From assembly GCA_021778035.1 (NCBI GenBank), contig JAJYCY010000005.1:12701-49787 (forward strand): DNA of 37,087 bases, written 5' to 3'. How positions within the stretch are numbered: the stretch's first letter is position 1; every line of letters begins with the position of its first letter. The notes under the pieces were generated by a model that worked only from the letters and a program-made list of their open reading frames with translations, had not been told where the DNA came from and made no database searches. This DNA comes from Pseudomonadota bacterium. GTDB lineage: Bacteria; Pseudomonadota; Gammaproteobacteria; Acidiferrobacterales; UBA6901. Both the position numbers and the translations under genes were made by a program. Shown piece by piece: positions 9,364 through 19,177 of the stretch.

Positions 9364-10346
9364 TCCGTACGCCTCGGTTCCGGAGCGCCAGCCGATCCCC
9401 CCATGATCAGTGCCATGATTGCCATGCGCACCGCGATGCCGTTGGTAACCTGCGGCAGAATGACCGACTGGGGGCCGTCTGCCACCGCGGAATCTATCTC
9501 AAGTCCCCGGTTCATCGGGCCAGGGTGCATGACAATGGCATCCGGCTTGGCGTAGCCGAGTTTCTCCGGCGTCAGGCCGAACAGGTCGAAATATTCCTGT
9601 TCGCTGGGAATGAGGGCGCCGTTCATGCGTTCCCGCTGGAGCCGGAGCATGATGATGACATCGACGCCGTCCAGGCCGGCTTTTATGTCCGTGAATGCAT
9701 GCACACCCAGTTTTTCGACTGCGGTCGGCAGCAGCGTCCTGGGAGCAATTACCCTCACTTCCGCCGCCCCGAGCGTCGTCAGGGCGTGGATCTGCGAGCG
9801 CGCCACGCGCGAGTGCAGTATGTCCCCCACAATGGCGACCCGCAGGTTCTCGAACGGTCCCTTGTACCGGCGGATGGTGAACATGTCGAGCAGGCCCTGG
9901 GTGGGATGGGCATGACGTCCGTCCCCGGCATTGATGATATGCACGTGTGCCGGGACGTGCTGTGCAATCAGATGGGCAGCGCCTGATTCCCTGTGCCGCA
10001 CGACAAACAGGTCAGTATGCATTGCTTCCAGGTTGCGTACCGTATCGAGCAGGGTTTCCCCCTTTGTCGTGGACGAAGCCAACGGATTCAGGTTGATTAC
10101 GTCGGCGGACAGCCGCTTGGCAGCTATCTCGAATGTTGTCCGTGTGCGGGTGCTTGATTCGAAAAAAAGATTTACTACGGTCTTGCCGCGCAGCAGCGGC
10201 AGCTTCTTGATTTCACGCTCCCCGACCGAGATAAAGGATTCGGCAGTGTTGAGTATCTCGAGAACTGTCTGCCGCGGGAGTCCTTCAATGGTAAGCAGGT
10301 GGCGCAGATGGCCTTGACCGTCGAATTGAAGGTCATCGTGCCTCAA
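9360..10346 (-). CDS. pyrB: Aspartate carbamoyltransferase catalytic subunit
   Basis: 328 aa; [43 protein letters not shown]. Confidence 0.98.
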   Translation of the reverse strand: MRHDDLQFDGQGHLRHLLTIEGLPRQTVLEILNTAESFISVGEREIKKLPLLRGKTVVNLFFESSTRTRTTFEIAAKRLSADVINLNPLASSTTKGETLLDTVRNLEAMHTDLFVVRHRESGAAHLIAQHVPAHVHIINAGDGRHAHPTQGLLDMFTIRRYKGPFENLRVAIVGDILHSRVARSQIHALTTLGAAEVRVIAPRTLLPTAVEKLGVHAFTDIKAGLDGVDVIIMLRLQRERMNGALIPSEQEYFDLFGLTPEKLGYAKPDAIVMHPGPMNRGLEIDSAVADGPQSVILPQVTNGIAVRMAIMALIMGGSAGAPEPRRTE

Positions 10347-10840
10347 TCCGCCACCCGCTGGATGACCAGAGAGAGGGGCTCGGGGCCGACGAGCTTGATG
10401 TGTTCACCTTTCCCGAGTTTCAGTGTGTGCCCGATCACCTGTGCCTCCACCGGCAGCTCGCGGCCATCCCGGCATATCAGCACCGCAAGGACCACGGATG
10501 CCGGGCGTCCGTAGTCGAAGATCTCGTTGAGGGCCGCGCGAACCGTGCGTCCGGTGTGCAGCACATCATCCACCAGGATCACGTGGCGGCCATCCAGATT
10601 GACCGGCAGATTGGATGTCTTGACCTGAGGGTTGACTCCAACCCGCGTGAAATCGTCGCGGTAGAAGGAAATGTCCAGCGTCCCGGCAGGTTCGATGAGA
10701 TCCAGAGCCCGATGCAGCCGGGATGCCACCCATACCCCGCCGGTATGAACTCCGATCATGATGGGGTTGAGGGCGAGCCTCGGCTTCAGCTCATCGGCCA
10801 TGTAGGCCAAAGTGGCTTCGATATCAATGGTCTGAAGCAT
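10343..10840 (-). CDS. pyrR: Bifunctional pyr operon regulator / uracil phosphoribosyltransferase PyrR
   Basis: PRPP-binding motif [28 protein letters not shown]; start taken at [14 protein letters not shown] rather than the longer track ORF. Confidence 0.95.
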   Translation of the reverse strand: MLQTIDIEATLAYMADELKPRLALNPIMIGVHTGGVWVASRLHRALDLIEPAGTLDISFYRDDFTRVGVNPQVKTSNLPVNLDGRHVILVDDVLHTGRTVRAALNEIFDYGRPASVVLAVLICRDGRELPVEAQVIGHTLKLGKGEHIKLVGPEPLSLVIQRVAD

Positions 10841-11267
10841 GTCCCGTACCGGCCTGTTCATCGAGAAACGCCTGCAGGATCGTCTGTGCCGCCAGCCTGT
10901 CCAGTCTGGATTTGTGCTGCCTTGCGGGAATACCTGCTTCCTTGAGCACGTTCTTGGCCGCCACCGAGGTAAGCCGTTCGTCAACCATGTGTACGGGCAG
11001 ATTGTATCGGGCCCGCAGGCGATTACCAAACTTCTTTGCCGCACGCGTCATGTCGTTCTCGCTGTCGTCCATATTCAGTGGAAGACCGACCACCAGCGCG
11101 CCCGGTCGCCATTCCTCGATCAGGCGTGATATGTGGTCCCAGTCCGGCAGCTCGTTGCGGGCGGTGACCGTGGCGATCGCCTGTGCAAGGCGCGACGCTG
11201 TCCCGCCTACCGCTACGCCTATGTGTTTCTTGCCGAAATCAAAGCCAAGATAGGTGTTGGCCGTCAA
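10824..11267 (-). CDS. ruvX: Holliday junction resolvase-like protein RuvX (YqgF)
   Basis: 147 aa; YLGFDFGKKHIGVAVGG, VVGLPLNMDDSEND, VHMVDERLTSVAAK. Confidence 0.96.
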   Translation of the reverse strand: MTANTYLGFDFGKKHIGVAVGGTASRLAQAIATVTARNELPDWDHISRLIEEWRPGALVVGLPLNMDDSENDMTRAAKKFGNRLRARYNLPVHMVDERLTSVAAKNVLKEAGIPARQHKSRLDRLAAQTILQAFLDEQAGTGHASDH

Positions 11268-11827
11268 GCGTGACCCGCTTCTTCAGACAGTGCCGAAATA
11301 TTGATTCCAAGAAGGCCGGCCGCGGCCTCCCAGCGCTGCTCGGCCGGCAGGTCGAACAGGATCAACCGGTCGGCGGGTCCGCTAAGCCAGGCGTTTTCGG
11401 CGATTTCCCGCTCGAGCTGACCGGGTGCCCAGCCCGCGTAGCCAAGCGCCAGGAACGAGCGCTGTGGTCCGCAATTTCTCGCTATGGCCACCAGGATGTC
11501 GTGGGAGGTCGATACACCGAGAGTGTCCGAGACAGGCAGCGTGGATTCCCAGTTTCCAAGCGGCTCATGCACCACAAAGCCGCGATTGCCCTGCACTGGG
11601 CCGCCAAGGTGTATCGGTATGTCGAGCGGTGTGCCCCCGGTGCTCTCGATGTCCATCTGCTTCAGGATTTCGTGCAGGTGCAGGTCGGTCGGGCGGTTGA
11701 TGATCAGTCCCATCGCGCCTTCGCTTGAATGTTCACAGATGAGCGTAACCGTGCGCGAAAAATTCGGATCCGCGAGGTTTGGCATCGCGATCAGGAAGTG
11801 ATTCGTCAGCCAGGCTATTTCGCCCAT
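11264..11827 (-). CDS. YqgE/AlgH family protein
   Basis: WLTNHFLIAMPNLADPNFSRTVTLICEHSSEGAMGLIINRPT; start set at MGEIAWL; 4-bp overlap with ruvX. Confidence 0.93.
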   Translation of the reverse strand: MGEIAWLTNHFLIAMPNLADPNFSRTVTLICEHSSEGAMGLIINRPTDLHLHEILKQMDIESTGGTPLDIPIHLGGPVQGNRGFVVHEPLGNWESTLPVSDTLGVSTSHDILVAIARNCGPQRSFLALGYAGWAPGQLEREIAENAWLSGPADRLILFDLPAEQRWEAAAGLLGINISALSEEAGHA

Positions 11828-11881
11828 GGGTATAGTATCCGGCAGTGTGCAGTGCTGGCGCAAGTCAGCCCCGCTGCGAGT

Positions 11882-12835
11882 TCAGGGGCTGCCGCTCGTC
11901 ACCGACTGGTCGGCAAATTTCCAGGTCCGGATGATATGCAGGATGTCGGTATCGGCCCGTATGTCCGCCGGCAGCGGAGCAAACGGCGCCGCCAGCCCGA
12001 CGATCCTCACAGCGGCGTCGTCGAGAACCTTGTGTCCGGAACTGCGCAGTACCTTGACCCGATAGACGGTGCCGTCGGTCCGGATTGCCACATCCAGGAC
12101 CAGGCTGCCGGACATATGGTGCTGGATCGCCTGTTCCGGGTAATTGAGGTTTCCGACCCGCTCCACCTTGGCCACCCACGCGTTCATGTAGGCCGCATAC
12201 TTGTACTTCATCGTGCGGGCGTCGATGTATTTCTGGCGTGGCAGCTTTTCATACTGCTGCCAGGAACGGCTGATTTCCGCGTTCAGATGGGCGCTCTCGC
12301 GCTCAAGCCGCGCCAGCTGGGTCAGTCCCGGCGCAGGGTGGCCGGTATGCGCCTGCCGCGGTGCCGGTTTCGGCCTGGGGCTGGTTACGCTGAAACCTGC
12401 GGCATGATCAGTCAGCAGAGACGCAAGCCGCCGTATGCTCGGCTGCTGCTGCTGCGCCGCTGCGTGCGCGACCGGGACCTGATTGTTCCGGTCGCTCAGG
12501 TCCATCGCTGGCAGGGGTGTGCGCGCGATGTCATGTTTCCTGCTGTTTCCGCCGCCATTCTCGTTGGCCTGCGCAAGAAAGTCCGGATGGGCGGGAGCCC
12601 GGTTGCTGCGGGCCTGCACCAGGGTGATCTCGAGGGTGTCGAGCCCCGGCATGTGTGTGGCTGGTGCCGAAAATGTGACGCCGAGGATCACGACCATATG
12701 CACCAGGATCGAGATGAAAAGCGCCAGGCCCAGGCGGTCGGAGTTGGAAAACCCCGACGTCCCGCCAGCCTCGTCATCCGGCCAGGCGTCTGTGACGGAA
12801 GGGTCCGAGGCGTGCGCCGAAATCACGGAAGCCAC
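11882..12835 (-). CDS. TonB family protein (energy transducer, C-terminal TonB domain)
   Basis: 317 aa; single N-terminal TM (LGLALFISILVHMVVILGVTF) and C-terminal LNYPEQAIQHHMSGSLVLDVAIRTDGTVYRVKVLRSSGHKVLDDAAVRIV. Confidence 0.9.
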   Translation of the reverse strand: MASVISAHASDPSVTDAWPDDEAGGTSGFSNSDRLGLALFISILVHMVVILGVTFSAPATHMPGLDTLEITLVQARSNRAPAHPDFLAQANENGGGNSRKHDIARTPLPAMDLSDRNNQVPVAHAAAQQQQPSIRRLASLLTDHAAGFSVTSPRPKPAPRQAHTGHPAPGLTQLARLERESAHLNAEISRSWQQYEKLPRQKYIDARTMKYKYAAYMNAWVAKVERVGNLNYPEQAIQHHMSGSLVLDVAIRTDGTVYRVKVLRSSGHKVLDDAAVRIVGLAAPFAPLPADIRADTDILHIIRTWKFADQSVTSGSP

Positions 12836-12837
12836 CG

Positions 12838-13785
12838 TCAGCCGCCTTGCACATGGCGCGCAACGGCATCCAGCAGCAGCGCGCTGATGTTGAGTCCGTA
12901 GATGGCATCCAGCTCACGTATGCATGTCGGGCTGGTTATGTTGATTTCCGTCAGATAGCTGCCGATCACATCCAGTCCGGCAAACAGGACACCTTTTGCG
13001 CTGAGAACCGGTCCTACCTGTTTGCAGATCCACCGGTCGTGGTCATCCAGCGGACGTCCTTCGGGCCGTGCGCCGGCAGCAAGATTGCCTCGGCTGTCGC
13101 CTTCACGCGGTACGCGCGCGAGGGCATAAGGGACGGGTTGGCCGTCGATCATGAGAATGCGCTTGTCTCCGTCGCGGATCTCCGGGATGTAGCGCTGTGC
13201 CATGATCATCCGCGTACCCATCTGCGTGAGTACCTCGATTGCTACGTTTACATTGGGATCTCCGCGGCGAATCCGGAACACCGAGGCGCCTCCCATTTGG
13301 TCGAGCGGTTTCATGACGATATCGTCCTGTTCACTCAGGAAACCGTGGAGATCCTCGGCATTGCGTGTCACCAGGGACGGCGGGGTGCACTGGGGGAACC
13401 ACGCCGTGAACATCTTCTCGTTGGCGTCACGCAGGCTCTGTGGCCGGTTTGCGACGAAAACTCCGCGCGATTCGGCAAGTTCAAGCAGATAGGTGCTGTA
13501 AACATATTCCATGTTGAAGGGTGGGTCCTTGCGCATCAGAATCGCGTCGAACCCGTCGAGTGGCAGGATCTCCGCCTGTCCGAGCCCGTACCAGGGATCG
13601 TGCCCCGGATTGAGTGCGATACGGCGGCCGTGTCCGTATGTACGGCCGTCGCGCAGGAACAGGTCGCCCTGCTCGAGATAGGTGAGCTCCCAGGCGCGCG
13701 TCTGGGCTTCGAGCAGCATCGCGTAGGTGCTGTCCTTCTTGACGTTGATCGAACCGGCGGCATCCATCACGACCGCAAGTCTCAT
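12838..13785 (-). CDS. gshB: Glutathione synthetase
   Basis: ATP-grasp; MRLAVVMDAAGSINVKKDSTYAMLLEAQ, PLDQMGGASVFRI; start refined from the longer track ORF. Confidence 0.97.
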   Translation of the reverse strand: MRLAVVMDAAGSINVKKDSTYAMLLEAQTRAWELTYLEQGDLFLRDGRTYGHGRRIALNPGHDPWYGLGQAEILPLDGFDAILMRKDPPFNMEYVYSTYLLELAESRGVFVANRPQSLRDANEKMFTAWFPQCTPPSLVTRNAEDLHGFLSEQDDIVMKPLDQMGGASVFRIRRGDPNVNVAIEVLTQMGTRMIMAQRYIPEIRDGDKRILMIDGQPVPYALARVPREGDSRGNLAAGARPEGRPLDDHDRWICKQVGPVLSAKGVLFAGLDVIGSYLTEINITSPTCIRELDAIYGLNISALLLDAVARHVQGG

Positions 13786-13829
13786 CCCCGCACTCCATGT
13801 GTATTCCGCTTCAGCATGGACAGGGTACG

Positions 13830-15134
13830 TCAGCCTCCACGCGAAACCTCGTAAAGTTCCCGGGCGGCGGCAAGCAGTGCAAGGCGTGCTATGACCCCGT
13901 AGGCATAGAAGCGGTTCGGCTGCGCATCGGGCGCGCGTGCGCGGTCGGGCTGGGTGCATGAATCTTCGAACGCGAGCGCCTCAAAGGTCATGCCCGGCAT
14001 GTTGAGGTTTTCGTCCCGCCCCCGTTCGGCGTGTACCCGGTAGAAACCACCGACAACATAGCGGTCTATCATGTAGACCACGGGTTCGGCGGTTGCCTGT
14101 CCTTCGCCCCAGGTTTCGAAGGTATAGACACCTTCCTGGACAATAACGTCGGTCACCAGATGACCTTCCTTGCCGCGTGCCATCTTCGTGCGCTGTTTGC
14201 GGTTGAGCTCGCGCACCTGGTCGACGTTGTGAACGGTCATGATGTTCATGCCGTAGGTACCCGCGTCGGCCTTGACGATGACGAATGGTTGCTGGTCAAT
14301 TCCGTATTCCGAATATTTCTGGCCAATCTGCTCCAGCACGGTAGCGACATTGGTCGCGAGGCAGTCCTCTCCGACCCGCTGCTGGAAATCGATCTGGCCG
14401 CAGTTCCTGAATATCGGGTCGATCAGCCAGGGATCGATGCCGATGAGACGTGCGAATTCTGCTGCTACCCGGCGATAATGGGTAAAGTGGCTTGATTTCA
14501 GGCGGCTGTGCCAGCCCATCTCCAGCGGCGGCACCACTGGCTGGTCGAGATTTTCGAGAATTGCCGGCCGCCCAGCGGACAGATCGTTGTTGAGCAGGAT
14601 GAAGCAGGGCGAAAAATCACCAACCCGCAGGCGGTTTTGCTCGCGGATCACGGGCTCCAGCACCACTTTTGCGCCGGATGGCAGCGTTATCGGCAGCGGT
14701 TCCCTGAGGTCGGCAATAAGTGATCCGAGGTGCACCTTGTAGCCGGCCGTCTCGAGGATTTTCTGCAGTGCGGCTAGACTCTCGAGGTAGAACAGGTTGC
14801 GGGTGTGGTTTTCCGGTACGACCAGCAGGTGCCGGACTTTCGGACCATAGTGCTCCATTGCCGACTGCACAGCCTGAACGCACAGCGGCACGAACGAGGG
14901 ATTCAGGTTGTTGAATCCGGCCGGGAACAGATTGGTATCGACCGGGGCAAGCTTGAAGCCGGCATTGCGCAGGTCGACTGAGGCGTAAAAGGGCGCCCGG
15001 GTATCCTGCCACTGTGTGCGCAGCCATTGTTCAGTCTCTCCCTGGTGACTCAGCAGGGTCTCCTCGAGCTGCTGAAGCGGGCCTGTCAGCGCCGTGGTCA
15101 GATGAGGCACTGCATGGAGATGTTCAATGGTCAT
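13830..15134 (-). CDS. gshA: Glutamate-cysteine ligase (Acidithiobacillus ferrooxidans-type GshA)
   Basis: About 434 aa from MTIEHLHAVPHLTTALTG; FNNLNPSFVPLCVQ, IVKADAGTYGMNIMTV; adjacent to gshB. Start refined from the longer track ORF. Confidence 0.9.
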   Translation of the reverse strand: MTIEHLHAVPHLTTALTGPLQQLEETLLSHQGETEQWLRTQWQDTRAPFYASVDLRNAGFKLAPVDTNLFPAGFNNLNPSFVPLCVQAVQSAMEHYGPKVRHLLVVPENHTRNLFYLESLAALQKILETAGYKVHLGSLIADLREPLPITLPSGAKVVLEPVIREQNRLRVGDFSPCFILLNNDLSAGRPAILENLDQPVVPPLEMGWHSRLKSSHFTHYRRVAAEFARLIGIDPWLIDPIFRNCGQIDFQQRVGEDCLATNVATVLEQIGQKYSEYGIDQQPFVIVKADAGTYGMNIMTVHNVDQVRELNRKQRTKMARGKEGHLVTDVIVQEGVYTFETWGEGQATAEPVVYMIDRYVVGGFYRVHAERGRDENLNMPGMTFEALAFEDSCTQPDRARAPDAQPNRFYAYGVIARLALLAAARELYEVSRGG

Positions 15135-15516
15135 GGCTGTTTTCCGTTTTATCCGCTCCGATGGTAACGCATCTGGTGCGCTGGTAAAACGAAACTCCCC
15201 GGGCCATCCACGTTGGCATGTTTCATGCTTGCCTTCGGACTCAGGGCAGTACGGCTTCGGCCAGCAGGTCTGGTCGTTTCCATGCCGCTGGTGTGCGGCC
15301 CATTTACTGCCGCCCGGTGCGGAGGGACCGTTCTGACAGGCGTGCAAGCCGCAATATCGGCATGCAAGATGGATTTTGCGCACATTTTGTGCTACTAAAT
15401 CATTATCCTACAAAAAAAACCAGAGAAAACACCTTTAAACGGGCAGGAACCGCAGTGGCCATCTACAATCAGTATTCGGTGCGCTGGCATTATAAGGACC
15501 AGGGCGGAGTGGGATC

Positions 15517-15882
15517 TTGAACATCAAGGTGATGATCATAGACGACAGCAACACCATACGTCGGACCGCGGAAGCGCTGCTGAAAAAGGCGGGCTATCAG
15601 GTTTTTACCGCCTCGGACGGTTTTGAGGCCATGTCGATGATTACTGATCATCAACCGGACATCATCTTTGTTGACATCATGATGCCGCGGCTGGATGGGT
15701 ACCAGACCTGTCAGCTGATTAAGAACAACAAGAAATTCAAGGATACGCCGGTCATTATGCTTTCTAGCCGCGATGGCCTGTTTGATCGTGCACGGGGACG
15801 GATTGCTGGCTCCCAGGAGCACATCAACAAACCGTTTACGCAGGAAGAGCTTATTGAAGTGATCAACAAATACGTTCATTAG
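15517..15882 (+). CDS. pilG: Twitching motility response regulator PilG
   Basis: 121-aa REC domain, VMIIDDSNTIRRTAEALLKKAGY, FVDIMMPRLDGYQ; TTG start; heads the pil-chp cluster. Confidence 0.93.
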   Translation: MNIKVMIIDDSNTIRRTAEALLKKAGYQVFTASDGFEAMSMITDHQPDIIFVDIMMPRLDGYQTCQLIKNNKKFKDTPVIMLSSRDGLFDRARGRIAGSQEHINKPFTQEELIEVINKYVH

Positions 15883-15936
15883 GCAGCCCGGCGGAGGCTG
15901 GGGAACCGCAAACGTGAAAGACGAGGTAAAAGGGAA

Positions 15937-16299
15937 ATGCCGATCAAGAAAATACTGGTGGTAGACGACTCTCCTACTGAGGTGCACCTGCTGAGTCAGA
16001 TGCTGACGAAAAACGGTTTCGTGGTCACTTCTGCTGCGAGTGGAGAAGAAGCGATCATGAAGGCCAAGACCGACAAGCCGGATCTGATTCTCATGGATGT
16101 CGTAATGCCCGGCATGAGCGGGTTCGAGACCACGCGCAGTATTACGCGGGATCCGAAGACCGCCGGGATTCCTGTCATCATATGTACGACGAAGGGTCAG
16201 GAAACCGACAAGGCCTGGGGCTTGCGTCAGGGTGCCAAGGATTACATTGTCAAGCCGGTTACCGAAGCAGTGCTGATGGAAAAGATCAGGGCGCTCTAA
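15937..16299 (+). CDS. pilH: Twitching motility response regulator PilH
   Basis: 120-aa REC domain, KKILVVDDSPTEVHLLSQML, LMDVVMPGMSGFE. Confidence 0.95.
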   Translation: MPIKKILVVDDSPTEVHLLSQMLTKNGFVVTSAASGEEAIMKAKTDKPDLILMDVVMPGMSGFETTRSITRDPKTAGIPVIICTTKGQETDKAWGLRQGAKDYIVKPVTEAVLMEKIRAL

Positions 16300-16301
16300 C
16301 G

Positions 16302-16844
16302 ATGGCAACACCGGTCCAGGATCCGCTCAGCCTGCTGCACAAGATGCAGCTCGCGAGCCGCATGAGTGCACCCGGCCTGCCGGAGCAGGCGCCGGCGGTG
16401 GCCCTGTGGTCCGGGCTCGGTTTCCGGGCTGCAGGCATGACTTTGATCACGCCACTTGATCATGTGTCGGAAGTGCTGCCCTGTCCGGCTGTCACTTTTG
16501 TGCCCGGAACAGCTCCCTGGGTGAAGGGTATCGCCAATGTGCGCGGCAATCTGTTTACGGTTGTCGACCTGCAGGAATACCTCGGCAAAGACCCGATGAC
16601 AATGAATGACCGTGTCAGACTTCTCATCATGAACGTGGCCAGTCTCAGTACCGGGTTGCTGGTCAACGAAGTTCTCGGCCTGAGGCATTTTGACGAGGAA
16701 CAGGAACGTCATGATGCCTCCAGCCTGGATGACGCGGTGCGTGCACATGTGCGGGGGGCGTTTCTCAGGGATGGAACACTCTGGGGGATATTCGATATGC
16801 ACTCCCTGGCCGAAAGCGAGTCTTTCAACAGTGTTGCGGCCTAG
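16302..16844 (+). CDS. pilI: CheW-like adaptor PilI
   Basis: CheW domain (WVKGIANVRGNLFTVVDLQEYLG); start set at MATPVQDPLSLLHKMQ, not the longer track ORF. Confidence 0.92.
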   Translation: MATPVQDPLSLLHKMQLASRMSAPGLPEQAPAVALWSGLGFRAAGMTLITPLDHVSEVLPCPAVTFVPGTAPWVKGIANVRGNLFTVVDLQEYLGKDPMTMNDRVRLLIMNVASLSTGLLVNEVLGLRHFDEEQERHDASSLDDAVRAHVRGAFLRDGTLWGIFDMHSLAESESFNSVAA

Positions 16845-16856
16845 CGGCCGCAACAC
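16831..16856 (+). promoter_or_regulatory. Intercistronic hairpin at pilI stop codon
   Basis: GTGTTGCGGCC-TAGC-GGCCGCAACAC, perfect 11-bp stem, 4-nt loop containing the pilI TAG stop (16842-16844); no U-tract. Confidence 0.8.
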
Positions 16857-16970
16857 CGGGCGCAGTACCGGTGCCGGTCTGGAACAGGATCACGCCGAAG
16901 CAGGCGGGACCCGAATGACTATGGTGGAATTCAATTGTAAGGCAGTCTCCGTCGAGATGAGGTGCAGAGC

Positions 16971-19103
16971 ATGGCTATCGTAAAATTGCCAAAGTTAGGC
17001 AGGACCAGCGCCGGGCAGGCTGAGCAGGAAATCGCTAGCAGGGCGCAGGGGCAGATTCCCCCGGATGCCGGTGAGGAATACATCGAGGTGCAGAGCGGTG
17101 GGCGTACAGGCGGGGGCATCCGTGATTTCGGGAAGCTCGTCACCGGTCTTCCATTTCTGCTGATTGGCATGGTGCTATCGTTCATAGCTGTGGCATGGCT
17201 GTTTGCAGCCAGCGCACAGGAAGCCGACCGCGATTCCAAGTACGTTGCCCAGTCGAGTGAGCTGCTCATGCTTTCGCAGCGCATCGCAAAGGACGCGCGC
17301 GAGTCGGTGTATGGCCAGGAAGACGCCTTCCCCACGCTGAAGTCTTCACGTGACACGTTCGAGAACGTCATCAACGATCTGACCAAGGGAAATGCGAAGC
17401 TCGGTATCCCGCCAAGTCCGCCGCAGGTGAGGCCCGCACTGGCCAGGCTGACGCTCAAGTGGGCCAAGACGCGCAAGAACGTTGACCAGATCCTGGGTCA
17501 GGAAGATGCGGTGCTGACTCTGCGTGATCACGTCGCAGGCATCAACCAGGCGGTACCCATGCTGCTGGCGCTGACTGACGAGGTTTCGTCCGATGCCATC
17601 AAGGATAAAGTCAGCGACCAGCTGATCTACCTTTCAACGCGCCAGGGCATGCTGGCCGAACGCATCGCCAAGGATGTGAACGTGTTCTCGCAGGGTGGTT
17701 CACAGGCAGCGGTCGCGGCCGCACAGTTCGGAAGGGACGCCAAGCTTTTTCGCGATACCGAGCTAAAGCTGCATGCGGAGCTTCCGGCCAACCTGGGTAC
17801 CAAGCTGCAGGAAGTCGACGGGGTTTTCGAGGCGCTTAATGCGCACGTTACGGGTATTCTTGGTATTGCAGCCGAACTGTTTGTGTCGCAGCGGGCCAGC
17901 CAGAAGGTGTTCCAGGAGAGCGATCCGCTCCTGCATTCAGCCAAGGAGCTGGTTGCCAGTTATACCGCGCTGTCACAGGAACGCAAGGCGAGCAAGATGC
18001 TCAGTTACATTATGGCCGGCGTGTCGTTCCTTTTCCTGCTGCTGGTCGGTCGCAAGCTTGTCAACGACCAGCGCGACCGTGCAAGGGTCAGTTCGGAACA
18101 GAACCGCACCACCCAGGACGCCATTCTCAAGCTGCTCGATGAGATGGGCAACCTGGCCGACGGCGACCTGACCATCCAGCCGGAGGTAACGGAACAGATT
18201 ACCGGTGCCATCGCCGACTCGATCAATTTCGCGGTCAAGGAAATGCGCAGCCTCGTCATGCGTATCAAGGCCGCTGCACAGCAGGTGGCAGTGGCAAGCG
18301 AGCGCAGCCGGCAGACTGCGAACGAGCTTACCCAGGCCGCAACCCGTCAGGCTGCCCAGATCGCCGAGACCACGGATCGTGTGAAATCGATGGCGAAATC
18401 GATGCAGGAAATGTCGGTGAGCGCAGAGAAGTCGGCGCAGGTTGCGCAGGGATCGGTGAACACCGCCAAGCGTGGCGCCGAGGCGGTACAGAACACGATC
18501 CATGGTATGGATGAAATGCGTGAGCAGATTCAGGAGACCGCAAAGCGCATCAAGCGTCTCGGTGAATCATCGCAGCAGATCGGTGAAATCGTCGAGCTGA
18601 TCAACGACATCGCCGAACAGACGAACATCCTGTCGCTCAATGCTGCCATCCAGGCAGCCATGGCCGGGGAGGCGGGACGCGGGTTTGCGGTGGTTGCTGA
18701 CGAAGTGCAGCGGCTCGCGGAACGCTCTGGCGAGGCGACCAAGCAGATTGCGGATCTGGTGAAGACCATTCAGGCCGATACGAACGAAGCCGTCGCATCG
18801 ATGGAGCAGGCCACCAAGGGCGTGGTTGAAGGTACGCGCCTGGCTGACGCCGCCGGGCAGGCGCTGGGCGAGATCGAGTCCGTGTCCGAGCAGCTGTCGG
18901 AGCTGATTGTGGGTATATCGCGCGTCGCCTACCAGCAGTCGGAAACTGCAACTGCCGTGTCCCAGAACATGGGGCAGATCCAGGAAGCCACGACGCTGAC
19001 ATCCACGGGAACCCGCCAGACGGCCGAGTCTATCGGAAAGCTCTCGGATCTGGCGCGGGAGCTGCAGGCCTCTGTGGCCGGCTTCAAGCTTCCTGCGGCG
19101 TAA
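16971..19103 (+). CDS. pilJ: Methyl-accepting chemotaxis protein PilJ
   Basis: [11 protein letters not shown]...; TM segments, MCP signaling tip [50 protein letters not shown] at 16971 preferred to GTG at 16962. Confidence 0.95.
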   Translation: MAIVKLPKLGRTSAGQAEQEIASRAQGQIPPDAGEEYIEVQSGGRTGGGIRDFGKLVTGLPFLLIGMVLSFIAVAWLFAASAQEADRDSKYVAQSSELLMLSQRIAKDARESVYGQEDAFPTLKSSRDTFENVINDLTKGNAKLGIPPSPPQVRPALARLTLKWAKTRKNVDQILGQEDAVLTLRDHVAGINQAVPMLLALTDEVSSDAIKDKVSDQLIYLSTRQGMLAERIAKDVNVFSQGGSQAAVAAAQFGRDAKLFRDTELKLHAELPANLGTKLQEVDGVFEALNAHVTGILGIAAELFVSQRASQKVFQESDPLLHSAKELVASYTALSQERKASKMLSYIMAGVSFLFLLLVGRKLVNDQRDRARVSSEQNRTTQDAILKLLDEMGNLADGDLTIQPEVTEQITGAIADSINFAVKEMRSLVMRIKAAAQQVAVASERSRQTANELTQAATRQAAQIAETTDRVKSMAKSMQEMSVSAEKSAQVAQGSVNTAKRGAEAVQNTIHGMDEMREQIQETAKRIKRLGESSQQIGEIVELINDIAEQTNILSLNAAIQAAMAGEAGRGFAVVADEVQRLAERSGEATKQIADLVKTIQADTNEAVASMEQATKGVVEGTRLADAAGQALGEIESVSEQLSELIVGISRVAYQQSETATAVSQNMGQIQEATTLTSTGTRQTAESIGKLSDLARELQASVAGFKLPAA

Positions 19104-19177
19104 GACACGAACCGCCCCGGGGACGGCGTTGCCGGCCCCGGAGAGAAGGTGGCATTCTGGCATGAGCAGCGCAATCC

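Noticed and set aside
11729-12901. 390-aa plus-strand ORF opposite algH/tonB
   Set aside because: Antisense to recognised AlgH and TonB-domain genes; no family resemblance.
12847-13854. 335-aa plus-strand ORF opposite gshB
   Set aside because: Shadow of glutathione synthetase.
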